Source: Tremella fuciformis
Lineage: Eukaryota; Basidiomycota; Tremellomycetes; Tremellales; Tremellaceae
NCBI GenBank assembly: GCA_032768795.1
Contig: CP136490.1
Coordinates: 3,286,001 to 3,350,000, forward strand
DNA length: 64,000 nt
Direction: 5' to 3'
Part shown: positions 63,642 to 64,000 of the stretch, piece after piece
Numbering within the stretch: the stretch's first letter is position 1
Layout: every line of letters begins with the position of its first letter
Program-made: the position numbers and the translations under genes
The notes under the pieces: generated by a model
Databases searched by the model: none
Told to the model about the DNA's origin: nothing
What the model saw: only the letters and a program-made list of their open reading frames with translations

Positions 63642-64000
63642 TCAACGATTGCCACGAGTAATGCAAATGATCCAAAAGATAATGCACGTTTGAGACCGTT
63701 GCCAGGTCAAGCTGCAGCCGGTGGCGCCTTGAAGTTCGGCGGCGGGGAGTGAGCCCTCTTCGCCGGCTTGACGGTATACGTTGCGTCTTCTGGGCAGACC
63801 ATTCTCCCTCCCTCTCCTTTCATCTGGTAGATCAGCTACAGGCTCACCACGCAGCAACAGCCTCACGAAGTACGGCCAGTTTGTGCCCCAAAAGCGGAAT
63901 GGTGCACTATCCCCGGCTTTGGTGATCATATCCATGTGTCCCTCAGAGAGCGGAGGATAGTCATCGCCCTCCCGGAAAGGACCAGCTTGCTCCATCATTC
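63642..64000 (-). CDS. Edge of an unrecognised minus-strand gene (partial)
   Basis: A minus-strand frame enters from the right edge (MDMITKAGDSAPFRFWGTNW, YFVRLLLRGEPVADLPDERR) and stops at 63642; the last part (CIIFWIICITRGNR) may be read-through past a splice site. Most of the gene lies outside the window. No family recognised. Confidence 0.4.
   Translation of the reverse strand, partial: MMEQAGPFREGDDYPPLSEGHMDMITKAGDSAPFRFWGTNWPYFVRLLLRGEPVADLPDERRGRENGLPRRRNVYRQAGEEGSLPAAELQGATGCSLTWQRSQTCIIFWIICITRGNR

Overview
The window is nuclear DNA of a basidiomycete-type fungus. Genes are dense and cut by many 37-60 nt introns (GTRNGT donors, CTGAY-like branch sites, short AG acceptors). Recognisable products are fungal/eukaryotic housekeeping proteins: sedlin/TRS20, an NMN adenylyltransferase, IMP4, endopolyphosphatase PPN1, a complex I subunit, MEMO1-like, phosphoacetylglucosamine mutase and CWC22. 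I cannot name the species.

Layout. 1-7.1 kb: host genes (end of a probable V-ATPase c'' gene, sedlin, NMNAT, a mitochondrial helical-repeat protein, a probable PEX8). 7.3-22.4 kb: Ty3/gypsy chromovirus A (minus strand, 665 bp LTRs), split by chromovirus B (plus strand, 404 bp LTRs) inserted in its pol. 22.4-24.2 kb: an HTH plus DDE-integrase gene. 24.5-38.9 kb: a host gene split by chromovirus D (minus strand, 762 bp LTRs), which carries three further insertions: TRIM-like mini element E, an intact Ty1/copia element C, and TRIM-like mini element F. 39-57 kb: host genes. 57.6-63.2 kb: four minus-strand genes that look like a duplicated pair of unrecognised coiled-coil proteins.

The retrotransposon block holds the most unusual biology. 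Five of the six LTR elements (A, B, D and both mini elements) have a primer binding site placed exactly 2 nt inside the 5' LTR that is complementary over 11-14 nt (11 of 12 in E) to the predicted first bases of their own mRNA, 26-39 nt after a TATA-like box. This is Tf1-type self-priming, retained even in 530-562 bp elements. A and B also carry, between the pol stop and the 3' LTR, spliced genes on the opposite strand whose products share a Zn2Cys6-like cysteine pattern; pol and these genes converge tail to tail. B has gag, protease, integrase and chromodomain but no reverse transcriptase or RNase H, yet its LTRs differ at only one base that I could find and its target duplication is perfect, so it moved recently, presumably with reverse transcriptase supplied in trans. 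A and D have clear -1 frameshift heptamers at the gag/pol junction; B has a weaker G-run candidate.

All coordinates, splice sites, repeats and complementarities were read by eye; intron phases were checked for the genes where exon coordinates are listed. Family names rest on remembered motifs, not on a database search.
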